A stretch of 64,000 nucleotides of DNA from Malachius bipustulatus (taxonomy: Eukaryota; Arthropoda; Insecta; Coleoptera; Melyridae): contig OU342632.1 of NCBI GenBank assembly GCA_910589415.1, positions 42,459,341 to 42,523,340 of the forward strand. The letters are read 5' to 3'. A model generated the notes under the pieces. The model saw only the letters and a list, made by a program, of their open reading frames with translations, was not told where the DNA came from and did no database searches. The position numbers were made by a program, and so were the translations under genes. Below are positions 46,328 through 58,760 of the stretch, piece after piece. How positions within the stretch are numbered: the first letter of the stretch is position 1; every line of letters begins with the position of its first letter.

Positions 46328-46834
46328 TCAACCTGCGAATAAAAGAACACGTCCTATGAAATAATTTTATGATGTTACATTATTTATGCATGTTAAATTA
46401 ATAAGTCAAATTGTGGTGACAATATCACTACTGTCATTTAAAAAACAAAACGACAGACAAAGAGAGTGCAAAAACATTAATTAAAGACCAAAATCAACTT
46501 TCTCAACTTGCTATAGTGCCACTGTTGCCAGTTTTTTCACACCTCCTTTTTATGTTTTTTGAAAATTAACTTAACCGTTTTCAACCATCACTTCGACGCA
46601 TATTTGCTTTACATTTGCCTTGGTATTTGGTATTTGGTATTTGCCTTAAATTAATTAAAATTTTTAGTTGTCTATAGGAAATTTTATATCTAGGAAACTA
46701 GAGCATCTAGAACAAAATATATTCTTCTTTTTCGATGCTGAACAGTGTTTTAATTTTTTTTCAAGCGTTTTCAACACCCTTTATACATACATATAAAATT
46801 ATAATTATAATTATCAATATTTCATAAAATTATA

Positions 46835-47595
46835 CAGGGTGTTTCTTAATAACATGGGAATATTTAAGGAGGTTATTCTTGGGTCAATTTTGAGAAAAAA
46901 ACTTTATATGAACGTATGTCCTAAAAGTCTTAACTTTTGAACTACAGGGTGCTAAAATTTAAAGAAAAAAACTTGTTTTTTATTATAACTGTGATATTAG
47001 CCTAGATATTTTTTTGAAATTTGGTACACGCCTTCTATGCATCAACATGCATTTCATGAGGCGAAAAAGTTTTAGTACTTTTACCAGTGGCGTCTGTACG
47101 GGTTTTGAATTAAATGTTTTTGAAGAAAAATATGTTACGCCACTACTTTTTCTTAAAGTAAAAAATATTTTTGAAGTCGCCATCCCTTTCCAAGCAAATG
47201 TGGTCTCTTGATTTTTTTTCAGTCGGATGCACGGTTTTCGCCTAAAAAAAATAAAATCTGTCTCTCTGCATGGTAACAAGATTGTCGTTAAATGACAATA
47301 AAAAATATAAAAATATGCATAGATAAAATTCCGCAAGATGTGACTAGTGGAGATAAAACGAAATATGGGACATGAAAAAATCCCTCTTGATGAGTAATAC
47401 CTGTCTATTAAATTTCATTAAAATATCCAGCGCGGTATTACAGATATTATGAAAAAATTATTTAATTTTAAAACTTTACCACCCTGTAGTTCAAAAGTTA
47501 AGACTTTTAGGACATACGTTCATATAAAGTTTTTTCTCAAAATTGACCCAAGAATAACCTCCTTAAATATTCGCATGTTATTAAGAAACACCCTG
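46835..47595. mobile_element. fold-back MITE, complete copy
   Basis: The ends are CAGGGTGTTTCTTAATAACA and its inverse, flanked by TA. The arms of about 115 bp include GGAGGTTATTCTTGGGTCAA, ACGTATGTCCTAAAAGTC and an inner ACTACAGGGTG/CACCCTGTAGT pair. The centre holds the CAGTGGCGT/ACGCCACT module also found in other fold-backs here. Open stretches on both strands come from the repeat and are not genes. Confidence 0.87.
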
Positions 47596-47752
47596 TATAT
47601 ATTTGGTGTATTTTATGATGAAATTAGACACCTGAGATCTTAAATGAATATAATCGTACCCGAAAACAGATTACAGTAGGTATAATAAAGGCCCATTAAA
47701 TTAACTGGCAGATTTCTATGATATTATTTTTGTAATCATTTTCATTAGAATA

Positions 47753-48724
47753 CAGGGTGTCCGGTAAGTACCTCCTAATCTCTCGGGAGCATGCAGGGGA
47801 GGTGAAAATAAACCAAGTCTGTCATAAAAAAAGCATTCCTAAAGTGTCCCTAAACGGAGATGCAGAGTTCCAAAATGGTACCTACCCTGAGATTTACTTT
47901 TTTGTCTCTAACTTTTGAACCGACCTGTATAATTTGATGAAATTTAAATTTTTTTTATAGAGGCCATAAACACTCATTAAGCCATATCAGAGTGGATGTT
48001 TGGCGTCCTAAAGGAAGTCAGGAACGGACTTACCACCACACTCATTGTGTCAAAGTTTTGACAGGTGTCATTTTACAGAGCTGAAAACTTATTTTTTAAA
48101 TGCGCTGGTCATTCATCTTCACAAAAGGTACTCTTAATTTATTTCGATAAAACTAGCGGTTCTCAAGATAAATCGACTTTTATGCGAATTTTGAGCAAGT
48201 TCCGTCAATAGAAATCCATTATGTAGGTAGGTTTATCAACAAGAACCTGATTTTTACCTATTTGTGTTTAGCATTAGTAACTTTTGAGTGTTTCGCATAC
48301 CTAAAAACCGATTTATCTCGAAAACCGTCAGTTTTACCGAAATAAATTAAGATCACCTTTTTTAAAGATGAAGTATTAGACTATTCAAAAAAATAGTTTT
48401 TAGCTCTGTAAAGTGACACCTGTCAAAATTTTGACTCAACGAGTATGATGGTAAATCCGTTCCTGACTTCCCTGACGACGTCAAACATCGACTTTAATAT
48501 GGCCTGATGGCTCTCTGTGGCCTCTAAAAAGGGTTTTAGTTCCATCCAATTAAACAGGTCGGTTCAAAAGTTAGAGCCAAAAAAGTAAATTGCGGGACAC
48601 CCTTTTAGGGCTCCATATCTCCGTTTGGGGACACTTTAGGAAATTTTTTTTATGACAGACTAGGTTTATTTTTACCTCCCCTGTATGCTCCCGAGAGATT
48701 TGGAGGTACTTACCGGACACCCTG
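47753..48724. mobile_element. fold-back MITE, complete 972-bp palindrome
   Basis: The ends are CAGGGTGTCCGGTAAGTACC and its inverse, flanked by TA. The arms run for about 470 bp each with few mismatches: TCTCGGGAGCATGCAGGGGA, AGGAAGTCAGGAACGGA, TTTTGACAGGTGTCA and ATAAATCGACTTTTATG all have inverted partners. The loop (about 48220-48260) is short. No gene. Confidence 0.9.
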
Positions 48725-50501
48725 TATAGCCATGAATAACCAAATTGGTAATTCTTCCATCTAGAGTCAATACTTTTTTATAAATAACGTCTTTAGAAAT
48801 CTGCCCGTCAGCTTTGTAAATCTTTATATTACTCAGGGCTAAGTTTTTAATTCGCACAAGTATCGAAGAAGGGTAAAATCAATCGAAAAAGTGGAACGTA
48901 GAGCAAAAGCGGCTAAATACCCCAAGTTCATGACTACATGAGTATAGTTTGTGCACTCAATGCACTCGAGCTCGCTTTTGTGCCTTAGATTATTTTTGTC
49001 TAGGTATAGTAAATTATTGATCCAATAATAATTGAAACAATAGTGTAAATGATTAAATATCATCATAAGCATGATTAAAATCTCCCGCACAGATTACTTA
49101 TTTATAAAGTCTCAGGACCAAAGTATATGGTCCTTTTAAATTTAACAAAACTTAGCAAGATCCTGAAAAAGTAGGTGATTTCATAATTTGATCTCCTTGT
49201 TGTGCCGACCTATAAATATGATTTATTACGTCATATAACAAAATGATGTTTCAGCCTTTACCTTATTAAATGCCAAATCGTTTAAATATCATTCATTTTA
49301 TTATCTCATATATCATTCATTGTTTCATACAGCCAAAAACTTTTAACGATCTCATGTAAAATTTCTTCAACGACTCCAAATTTCATACTTTCATTGATCG
49401 TACCAAGTTGGCATCAATTTCTGAAAAATAACTGTAAATTACTATAATAATAAACAATAAAACACCGGAAAGAGACAAGTTTGATTATCATGCCATGAGC
49501 AAGGCTGAGAATAGTGCAAGGTTGTCAAATGCTTCCCAGGAACTGTCTTTAGTTTAAGTCTTCCTCGTGCACCACCTTATTTATGATTGCATATTCATAT
49601 TTAGAGTGATATAATTTTTAATAATAAAGGTGGAGGAAACCTATAATAAGAGCAATTAATTTGAAGTTCTTTAGCCTAGAATACTAAGCGCTCACTTCCT
49701 TATATTTCGAACCTTCACCTTGAGTTGAGCTGAAGATTATTTGTTTGATATTTTCAAGTAGGTAGACTACCTGAGTTGAAATTTAAATGATCAAAAATAT
49801 AAATGACAGCCATATTTTGCAAACATATGTTTATAGTGGGCTGCTTACGTCTTCTTCTTAGCGAGAGAAAGAAAAATAATGGAAATGAGTACCTACCTAT
49901 AAGCTTATCATCGTAGCCTTTGTAATCTTTGAATAAGACCAACTGAACTTTCAAGTTTCGAATTTCAAGAAATTTATACAGAAATTATTAACAATGAACC
50001 GCTTGACGCGTAAACTTTATCCGGTCATTGATCAGAACTGAGGAAAAATGTTTAATTTCCGCATACTGGCAGGAGGAAAACTATTTTCAGGATAGGATCG
50101 AAGGTCCCGGGGATCAGCGAAGTAGCCATATAAACTTTTTCCAGATATGCGGGTTTGTAAATAATGAGGAACTGGTAGAGTTAATTTTCCCAATGTGTGC
50201 AACTAAAATTTAATTTACGGCGTCTAATATTTTTTGTTCCTAGGCGTCTGAAGTTCGTAGCTGTCAACCAGGATCTCTTTTAATTGTGAGTTCTCAAAGT
50301 GCCAGAAGTGGAATAAAATACCCTGCACTAAAGCGATCTAAAGCGATGAACGTTTAAGGGTTTCATTGGGGATATGTATAAGGAGGTGATTCTTGAGGTC
50401 TCATAGCATTTTGGAAAAAAGTTTGATTTGTTTCCTATAAACTGCTTCATATCAATTCTTTTATCTCGCTTCTATAAAAGGCTTTTAAACATTTTATCAT
50501 A
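48725..50501. other. spacer
   Basis: No gene is supported. The open stretch 50028-50213 (plus) is in slightly GC-richer sequence but is unrecognisable. Confidence 0.45.
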
Positions 50502-50995
50502 CCGTGTGACCACTTTCAAATCGGGACATAGGGGAATAACACGGAATCACATAACGGTAATGGTGTCTATCGAAAGGGCATTCTTTTCTGAGCTTTTTTT
50601 GTAATATTTTTAGGATTATTTTTTAATATTAAATAGCGTCCTTTAAAAATTGGAATAAAGATGTTATGTTAAATGATCGGACTCATCTAGTTGGAAAAAT
50701 TTAACAAAACGGTTAGGTACTTGCTTATTAAAATATATATGTACAGGATTTTTCATATAAATGTAGGTCCTATTTTTCTTTTGTCAATAGAGTGATCAGT
50801 TACCTAAGGGTACGGAGCGGCCATATATCGGGAACCGTTGGTTCTAGAGCCTCATAATGATGGCCGCACTTCCGTTATAAATACCAAAACTTGAATACCC
50901 AGAATATGCCCTTAAATTGTCTGAAAAAATGGAAAGCAAGTGGTTTTATTGATGGAGTTTGACTTGAGTAGTTTATGATATAATGAATCACCCTG
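50502..50995. mobile_element. probable decayed fold-back element
   Basis: The left edge (CGTGTGACCACTTTCAAATC, then GGGACATAGGGG) resembles the terminus at 63573 (CAGGGTGTTGATTTTCAAAG, then GGGCCATAGGGG). The right edge is AATCACCCTG then TA, preceded by TGTCTGAAAAAAT and GTTTATGATAT blocks like those inside the 23.7-kb element. Arm pairing is weak, so this may be two fragments. Confidence 0.4.
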
Positions 50996-53745
50996 TATAT
51001 GTAATTACTTATAATAAAAAGTTTTGCGACTCTCCTTTGCAAGCACGCCAAAAATAGTAAGAAAATGAATAAAAAAACCTGTTTTGTATATAAATAAATC
51101 GGCGTTTGACTCCTGCAACAGCATTTCTTGAAAATGCTTCAAATATAAATTCACAGTGTAAATAAACTTTAATTTTTATCATATCTCTAAAATAAATAGA
51201 TCGTAAAATTAGAATGTGTAAGTATATGTAAGTATATCTAACTTAAATTATCAAATAAGTCAAGAGTACGCCTGTTTAACAAATATTTATTAAACAATTC
51301 ATTTACCGATTTACTTAGGTAGGTAGGTACTTTCCTGAAAATTTCTAATGATAAATATTAATATTCCAAGAATTATCCTACTTTATCAAATAGGTCTGGA
51401 AAACAAATCAAATGGTAATTTCTAAAGGCTGATTATTTAGCCTTTGAAACGTAATTAGAAAATACATTTAGTCGAGTCTAAAATATTTTTTACAAATAAT
51501 TATTTTTAGATTTTTTTTTATTATTGTTGAGATATTTTGATCAATTTTAGGAAAAATAATAATATTGTAAATATTCACAATAAATGCTGTAAATTTCTAC
51601 ACAGTGAACCAATATTTCTGAATTTTTGTATAAAGCCTTTCTATTTACTTAATAATCCGTATTTGTAAAAATTCTTTTTTTAACCGAAGCACCCAGTGGC
51701 GTAGAATCCGCGGGGTTACAGGACTTCTTTTCTCCTAAAACATTTTTTGTCGTAAAAGAATTCTGAACATTTTTTATTTTATTGCTTTTTCGAAATGTCA
51801 GATTAAATTGCAATAAAAAAGCCATACTTATAAAATTTCTAGTCTAAACTATACATCATATGAATTGTATGACTTGTAAATAAAGCTAAAATACGAAGAA
51901 AGCTCAAAAAAATTCCAAATATGTTTTTTAACAGAGATAACAGAGTTAAATTAAAAGTGTCACTTACAAAACAGATTTTTCATCACCCTGTATCTCGCCG
52001 GTTAGAAAATTTCGAATAAAAATTTATATCAACTTTCTTTATATTTAAAGTTTTATCTACAAGCCCTTCAATATGACACTTATCTCAGACTAATAAATAA
52101 AATTTAAGAAAAATAAAACAATGTTGAAAACTAAACATTTTTATTTTTGTCGAAAACGGTGGGTTCTATCGAAATTTCAGTTCAGGCAATTTACGACCAT
52201 TCATTTTCAATAAAACTTTTTGAAAACTACGACGTCCGAAGACGCAATTTAAAGAACACTAAGTCCTGAAAATTATTTAATAATGAGTCCATATTATTAA
52301 TTAATAACCACTATTATTAAATCCCATTTTCATGAAAATAAAAATAAAAAACAAAGAAATCCGTCTACATTTATAAATACGCGAGTAATAATTACGACGT
52401 TTGCATTTTAAGAACTTTAACAAACGTAATATAGGTACATATGCAGTTATAAATAAACATCTTAGTTGTTTAAATTATTATAATCGACATAATCAAAGCA
52501 GAATACTAATATAAACTGCTTCTAAACAAACCAAAAATTGCACGCGTGTCCTGAAACCTGACGCAGCACACCTCGTAGTCCTGCAAAATCAGCGCGATCG
52601 GGACAATCGACGACCAAATAGTTTTTCTAGCGGTAGCGGTGCATCCTTGCAGCAGGCGATGCCGCTGAAACGGTGCTGGGAGTCTGTTACGTCACAGAAA
52701 CGTCACGAACCTGATTCACACGTGGTGGAATGTGCGGCGCATTCCTGCAAAAGTAGGTCAGACTTCCAGCTGTCAACCTAGGAATCAACGAACTCTCAGG
52801 AAAAACATCCGCGCCATCTCTTAGCGATATCTTCAACTGATTGGTCAACTTTTCCTGCTATTCGCAGGATTCTTCTTTTATTATTATTGTTTTTGCAGGA
52901 ACTTTGCAGGAATCTCAGCGCTCGAAAAAGTAGAAATAATTCATATAACTTTTATGGTATATCTGTTTACAGATGCCGTTCTGGCTGTCATCTTTCTTGG
53001 TGTTCATAAAAAAATTCGGTTTTGTTACTTTATCATTCGACGACTGAGATAAAATTACCTAATTGGTACCTATGATGAGGAAGAAACGAAAAATATTTAA
53101 TACCTTGGCAAGTAAAAAATTACAATAATAATTGTCTACATAAATTTTCCTATGCCAGTTAAGCCATAATGCCATAAAACCATGCATTCAGTTTTAATGA
53201 ATTCCAATCGCATGGCCATCTTTTTTTTATTGAACGTAAGTACATATAAGCAAGCTTTTAGTTGTTAACATGTAGGTACTGATTAATACAAGTTATCACA
53301 AACAGATGGCTCCACATGATATAAAATCTTGATGCCTATAATCTACACAAGCATAATGATGGTATCAATTTGAATACTTCCCACTCTAATTATTCTACTA
53401 ATGTGAGGGGGACACTTTTTGATGTTAAAACTGACTCCTGTCACCCTTTACCATCACCAATAACTTTCGCATCTAAACAATCCTGAGACGATTCCCAAGT
53501 AAGAAATTTTCACCAAAGTTTCACAAGAAGTTATCTACCTACATTATCTACTTAGGAATTCGAAAATAATCAGAACTTTTCTTTAGGAAGGCCTTGGAAA
53601 TGCATTACCCACTTTTCAAAAAAACAAAATAATTGCCTGATAAGGTTCGAAATTTTCAAAAATGATCAAACTGTTTGAAAGACCCTTCTGCATCTTCATG
53701 TTCCCATTTCCCATTTGAAATTTTTTACGTGATGGTGAGATAGAA
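50996..53745. other. AT-rich spacer containing a GC-richer island (52540-52930)
   Basis: Most of this stretch is featureless. A CAGTGGCGTAG module lies near 51693 and a CACCCTGTATCTCG motif near 51984. The exception is 52540-52930, clearly richer in G, C and CpG than its flanks. It holds TTACGTCA (about 52688), ACGTCAC again about 15 bp on, and CACGTGG. I found no convincing reading frame there; it could be a promoter, first exon or enhancer. Confidence 0.45.
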
Positions 53746-53759
53746 GGTGTTAGATAACA

Positions 53760-53852
53760 TAGTTTTGACAAAAAGCAGTTCATATAAAGAGGCATTTTTA
53801 TACCTGTCAAAGAGGATAATATGTCATACGTTTAGCCTGTCGCAGAAAAAAA
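53760..53852 (-). repeat. repeat family B, partial copy
   Basis: Shares CATATAAAGAGGCATTTTTA then TACCTGTCAAAGAGGATAAT and GTCGCAGAAAAAAA with 54702-54790, in the same orientation. Only this segment of the family is present. Confidence 0.6.
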
Positions 53853-54224
53853 TAATTATTAATAACGGTAATCCGTTTAAAAATAATAACCATGCAGCTC
53901 CAAAAAATAATGACCTGAATGATTATTGTGACATTTAGAAGATTTTGAAGGATTTTATCGGTAGGTACCAAAAGCAATTAATTTTTCTTTTACTGAGTAG
54001 CTTCTTATTAAATAAAACTGCTTCGTCTAGAATAGTATACCTCATTATAGGAGTCCAGAAATAGGCCTCTCCTTGTGCGCGCCACAAAATCCCGTGGGAG
54101 TTAGCGGTAGAGGGGAAGTCAATAAGTATGCCACAAAAAGCATTCGGGGACGTGTAATGAACGATATTTTATATTAAACCTTTTGTGGAAATAAAACACC
54201 GTGCAAAGTTAAAATTAGTTATTT

Positions 54225-54800
54225 ATTATATTAGGGAAAAAAGTGATATATTTTAGCTCGAGATTTGATTTCGTCATACAAAACATTATACAATACATGT
54301 TTTACCGGGTTTTTATATGTATTAAGTTTAATGATGTAGACCCAAAAATTTATCTGACGTTTTCGAAATATTAATTTCAATTAAAGCACACGATAATATT
54401 GGTGCCAATCTTATTGTTATCCTCGATATACACACATCAAGAGCTAAAATCGCACTTTTTTCTTATGTATAATACACAACTTTTTTTCTATGACAAGAAA
54501 ATCCCGGTCCTAGAAGATCGAAAAAAGTAAATAGATAGCTTGAAATAATATCAAAACGTTCATCTATGTTGAATTTGAATTTTTAAACTTATATAGTCAA
54601 CGTTTACAGTAATCGACGACACTTGGTAACGAAACGATATAATTCGATGAATATCATAATTTTATTAAAATTGAAGAAAGTGATTTTTTGCCCGATAAAA
54701 AGCATCTCATATATAAAGAGGCATTTTTATACCTCTCAAAGGGGATAAAATTTCATACTTTGTCATACCTACTGCCCGTCGCAGAAAAAAAATTTCCTAC
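54225..54800 (-). mobile_element. repeat family B, copy 2, with enlarged hairpin loop
   Basis: Inverted relative to 44838-45452 and sharing its landmarks (GTAACGAAACGATATAATTC, the TATAATACACAACTTTTTTT block, AGAGGCATTTTTATACC and GTCGCAGAAAAAAA). The terminal hairpin arms are at 54236-54272 (AAAAGTGATATATTTTAGCT) and about 54433-54470 (CAAGAGCTAAAATCGCACTT). The loop between them is about 155 bp instead of 14, and contains the 146-bp unit that recurs at 54979-55124. Confidence 0.6.
54287..54432. repeat. 146-bp direct repeat, copy 1
   Basis: Identical, as far as I can see, to 54979-55124, beginning TATACAATACATGTTTTACC and ending ATCCTCGATATACA. This copy sits in the loop of a family B hairpin. 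Identity over 146 bp in otherwise diverged repeats implies a recent duplication or conversion, or an assembly artefact. Confidence 0.85.
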
Positions 54801-54978
54801 AACCACCTGCGAAAATAACAATTAGCACACTACTTATGTACTTCGAAAATTACAATAAATATCACTCTAAAGTTGAAAACTAAAATATCGCACGAGAGAG
54901 AGTACATTTAGTATAAATGTCATTAGATTACTTTATTATACCCCCAGGTTAGGAAGTTTTTTAAGGAATTTTAAATTC

Positions 54979-55124
54979 TATACAATACATGTTTTACCGG
55001 GTTTTTATATGTATTAAGTTTAATGATGTAGACCCAAAAATTTATCTGACGTTTTCGAAATATTAATTTCAATTAAAGCACACGATAATATTGGTGCCAA
55101 TCTTATTGTTATCCTCGATATACA
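54979..55124. repeat. 146-bp direct repeat, copy 2
   Basis: Second copy of the unit at 54287-54432. Its flanks (AAATTC on the left, TAATGTACAG on the right) lack the hairpin arms that surround copy 1, so the unit itself has been copied, not the whole element. Confidence 0.85.
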
Positions 55125-55340
55125 TAATGTACAGATAAATAACAAAGAGAAATCTCTCTATTCGTTGCAAACTCCATTATACAATTAAAATTGTAGTTAA
55201 TAATAATATGACCTACTTTCAATTTCTATAATTCTAAATTGTTGCTATTTTAACTTTTTCTAATTCAATCATTAGTTTTGCTTGTAAAGTTTTCAAATAA
55301 AAGTATTAAAAAAAATGAAATTGTGCATTAATCTGTGGTC

Positions 55341-55436
55341 GTAGGAAAAATAATGTACATTACTTGTGTGGAAAATGTCATTTTACACTCGTGTTAAATG
55401 GGTCACTTTCCACACTAGTAATGTAATATACTGTTT
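55341..55436. repeat. hairpin repeat, family C, copy 2
   Basis: Preceded by GTGGTCG as in copy 1. TAGGAAAAATAATGTACATT then ACTTGTGTGGAAAATG pairs with CTTTCCACACTAGTAATGTA then ATATAC. It is shorter and diverged from 38091-38240. Confidence 0.65.
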
Positions 55437-55933
55437 TAAATATAGTTTAATTTATATAAAATAAAACAACAAGAAACAGCAGCCTTAGCATATTATTGTT
55501 ATAGTCCAATAAAGTCTAAAAAGTCATACGTATCGATTAAGAATACACATCCTTTTGATAGTTCGATTTATTTTGTGTCATATACGTGGTTTTTATAGTA
55601 ACCGCCAGTTTGTCTAAACACTCCATCCCGCATAAATAAGTATACGTCAACATTGGTTTTGAATGAGAATTAAATGCACAACACAGAGGATAGAATGTCA
55701 TTACGTGAATAAATTTTATGTAGTTGTCAGTGGCTCTCAAACTGACGTAAGCGCTTCAATTCATTGTTTGAATGATTCCTTCAATAATTTACGCTCGTTC
55801 ACAACTTGACAATTAACTGTTTGACATTTTCTGGTGAAATTAAAAATATTAATTCGGACGGTTAGTGTGACGTCACATCTGACTTTTTAAAGTTAATCCT
55901 ACTATACCTATACTAACCTTGGTGGGAATAATA

Positions 55934-56697
55934 CAGGGTGATTCAAAATTCAGTGCAAATATTTTAAGGGCGTATTTACCAGCCAAAAATAAGAACATTT
56001 TTTCATATAATCGTATGTCCTAACTTGCTTCGTTTTCTAGATACAGGGTGTAAAATTTTGAAAAAAAAAATCAATTTTTTATTAATTACTCAAAAACCTT
56101 TCAGCCGATTTAAATAAAATTTGGTAGGTTTATTTGTCGTTATAAGGAACTTCCTTTGATGGGAATAACATAAATTTATTAATTCCAGTGGCGTCTCAGG
56201 GGGCTACCTACTTGAAACTTATAGGTAAAATTATGGTACGCCACTGTTCTTTTAACAATTTATATTTTTTTTAGATTAAGCGGTCAATAATGTAGCTTTC
56301 TTGCCTCCTGAGCTTTACTCGTATCTAGCTTTGTTTCCAAGAAAAAAATCAAAATCTGTGCCGGGCCCTAAAAACAAAGTAATAAATTCACATCGATTAT
56401 TGAGATTCATTTAATTTAATTCAGGTAGCCCCCTGAGACGCCACTGGAATTAATAAATTCATGTTATTCCCATCAAAGGGAGGCCCTTATGACAACAAAT
56501 AAGCCTATAAAATTTTATTTAAATCGACTGAGAGGTTTTTGAGAAATTAATAAAAAATCGATTTTTTTTTCAAAATTTTACCCCCTGTATCTAAAAAACG
56601 AAGCAAGTTAGGACATACGATTATATGAAAAAAACTTCTTATTTTTGGCTGGTAAATACGTCCTTAAAATATTTGCACTGAATTTTGAATCACCCTG
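55934..56697. mobile_element. fold-back MITE, complete copy
   Basis: The ends are CAGGGTGATTCAAAATTCAG and its inverse, flanked by TA. The arms of nearly 300 bp include TCGTATGTCCTAACTTGCTT, an inner AGATACAGGGTG/CCCCTGTATCT pair, ATTAATTCCAGTGGCGTCTC and GGGGGCTACCT, all with inverted partners. The loop (about 56230-56410) contains ACGCCACTG. No gene. Confidence 0.88.
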
Positions 56698-58214
56698 TAT
56701 ATTAGGTAAAATTTTAGCTTAAAAAACCCCTAACGGTATAATACAATAACCTACTCGTAACTCATATACGAACGTTACCGTTTTCCAACTACGCGATATG
56801 CAAAAATCGATTGTAAATTCTTCTGGTCGCCTTGCTATTTCGAACTTTGATAAGGATTTGTTTGTCAGTTAACAGTAATTTGAATTAGTTTGAATTAGTG
56901 ATTAGCTAATATTTTAAATAAAGGTAAGTATACCTAAGCATTCAATACAAAATTCACTAACCAGTTACATTATCTTGCTGACCGTGAAGTTAAAAAAAAA
57001 AAACTGGACACCAAGATGTGCAAGGTGATTGGCCTGATTTTTATTGATACTTGTGAGTTTTCACAAGTTATAAGGTAGTTTTATCAGGACCATATTGTTA
57101 TCTATATATTCTCCATACAAATTCTACGCCATTAACTCTAGCAACGATGGTGTGGAAGTATGAGTTTATTTTGGATTTTTTTTCGACTGGCGTAATAAAT
57201 GTTATTCTTAATGATTAGTGACTTTGCCAGAGGAAATTTCAAATATCTCAAAAACGGTGCGTTATATGAAAAAAACTGAACAATATAATTTTGTTTTAAA
57301 TTCATAAGCTATCGAATAACTTTTTCCTATTTTCAGTAAAGTCAGTGACGTAAAAGATAGGAAACTTCAAATATCTCAAAAACGGTGTACCGTATGAAAA
57401 AAAAAAAATAGATAGGTAATAAATTTTGGTCTAAAATTTATGGGTAATTGAATAACGGTTTTGTAATTGCAATAAAGTCAGTGGCGTGAAAGACAGGGAG
57501 GGAAAATGGGCTCCCATCCTGAATATCTGCGCCACTGCGAAACCTGAAACAGGCAAATTAGAGATCTTAGTTTGTTTGTCCATGCCATCAAGTTTTATCA
57601 AAATCGGTTTTTTTATTTTTTATTATTTTATTTTTTTATTTTGTTATTCCCTTATTTCGAGCTGAAATTTATTTTTTCAACCTATGAGAGGTACTAACCC
57701 TATAAATTTGGCTCTATTTTCTGGAAAGTGTCCTTATATCCCTGTATAACGTTTTAAAAAAAAATTTCATTCTTACCTATTTAACTCTGGCTAGGAACTT
57801 TATACGCCACTGCTGTTTCCGTTTGCTTTATAGGGGCACTTAAAATGTAAGTAATGAGTCACGATCTCAGCGCGCCGACATTTAAATGAAATTAAAATTT
57901 TCTGTAAAAATGTCCAAAACAAAGTCTTGAATAATTTTTTTATTATATGAACTAGTACTTACAGGTATGACTTAGGGAAGGAATACCCTGCACAACATGG
58001 GATAATGGGACATGGCGAAACACGTAATTGCTAGTAAATACTCTACGCAAAAATTAAAGTGTCGCACCCCAAAATAAGGTCTGAATTTTATTGGGGATAT
58101 TTTTCGAAATTCCCAAGGGATTTTGATTTCGTTTTCGCATTTCAGCAGCCCAATTTTTAATTTTTCTGCTTTATAAGATCTAAACTCAACAAAAACTGTC
58201 ATTTTCAAAACAAA
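56698..58214. other. spacer with fragments of fold-back interiors
   Basis: No gene is supported. AAATTTCAAATATCTCAAAAACGG-like blocks repeat at about 57234-57260 and 57361-57388. CAGTGGCGT-type modules occur at 57349, 57478 and (inverted) 57802, which suggests a decayed fold-back interior from about 57120 to 57830. Confidence 0.45.
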
Positions 58215-58440
58215 TTTTCCACAGGGTAATATGTGACGGCGTGCAGAATCACTACGCTGTTAGTGTATTTTTTAACAAAAAATACACTATTGAGGACGAC
58301 ATCACTTTGCGAAAATCACCCAAACTCATCAAATGTCCATCGATCATGACCCCCAGATCACGAAAAAGTAGTTTTCCAAAATTCACCTGCCCACGATATA
58401 TATATATATATTTATATATATATTTATATATATATATATT
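58215..58440 (+). mobile_element. SINE-like repeat body, uninterrupted copy
   Basis: From TTAGTGTATTTTTTAACAAA (58259) to ATTCACCTGCCCACGATATA and a TA-rich tail (58398-58440), this matches the copy split around 59432-59521 and 62919-62985. It is the body and tail of the repeat; its 5' head is less tRNA-like than that of the other copy. It provides the empty-site reference for the 3.4-kb insertion. Confidence 0.7.
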
Positions 58441-58589
58441 TCTCCAAAATAGCGAAATTTCGATTTTCAAAACGCTCCTGTAGCTTTATCTTTCAAGATT
58501 AGTGAACGAAATTTTGGATTCTTGTAAAGCTGAGGAATGACTTTAGATTTTCGTTGAAAAACTTTCCAAAAGTCCCATCACTTCTACAG

Positions 58590-58760
58590 GGTGTCCCTTC
58601 AAAATTCCATGAACCCGGTTTTTGTCATCTCATTTCAGGTCGCAGTTTTGAATCTAGGAGGCTGAAATTTTTGTGGGAGTAAGATATCCACAAGGAGTGG
58701 TCTGGTATTGCACTTGAGCAAAATCGGCCGAGCCGTTTCAAAATGGCGGCTATTTTAATT
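58590..58760. repeat. single fold-back terminus
   Basis: CAGGGTGTCCCTTCAAAATTCC preceded by TA starts near 58588 and reads rightwards. I found no partner arm, so it is a solo or broken end. Sequence from here to about 59340 holds no gene. Confidence 0.5.

Noticed and set aside
46983..47336. 117-codon minus-strand open frame and an overlapping plus frame
   Set aside because: They lie in the interior of a fold-back MITE, mirror each other, and have no motif.
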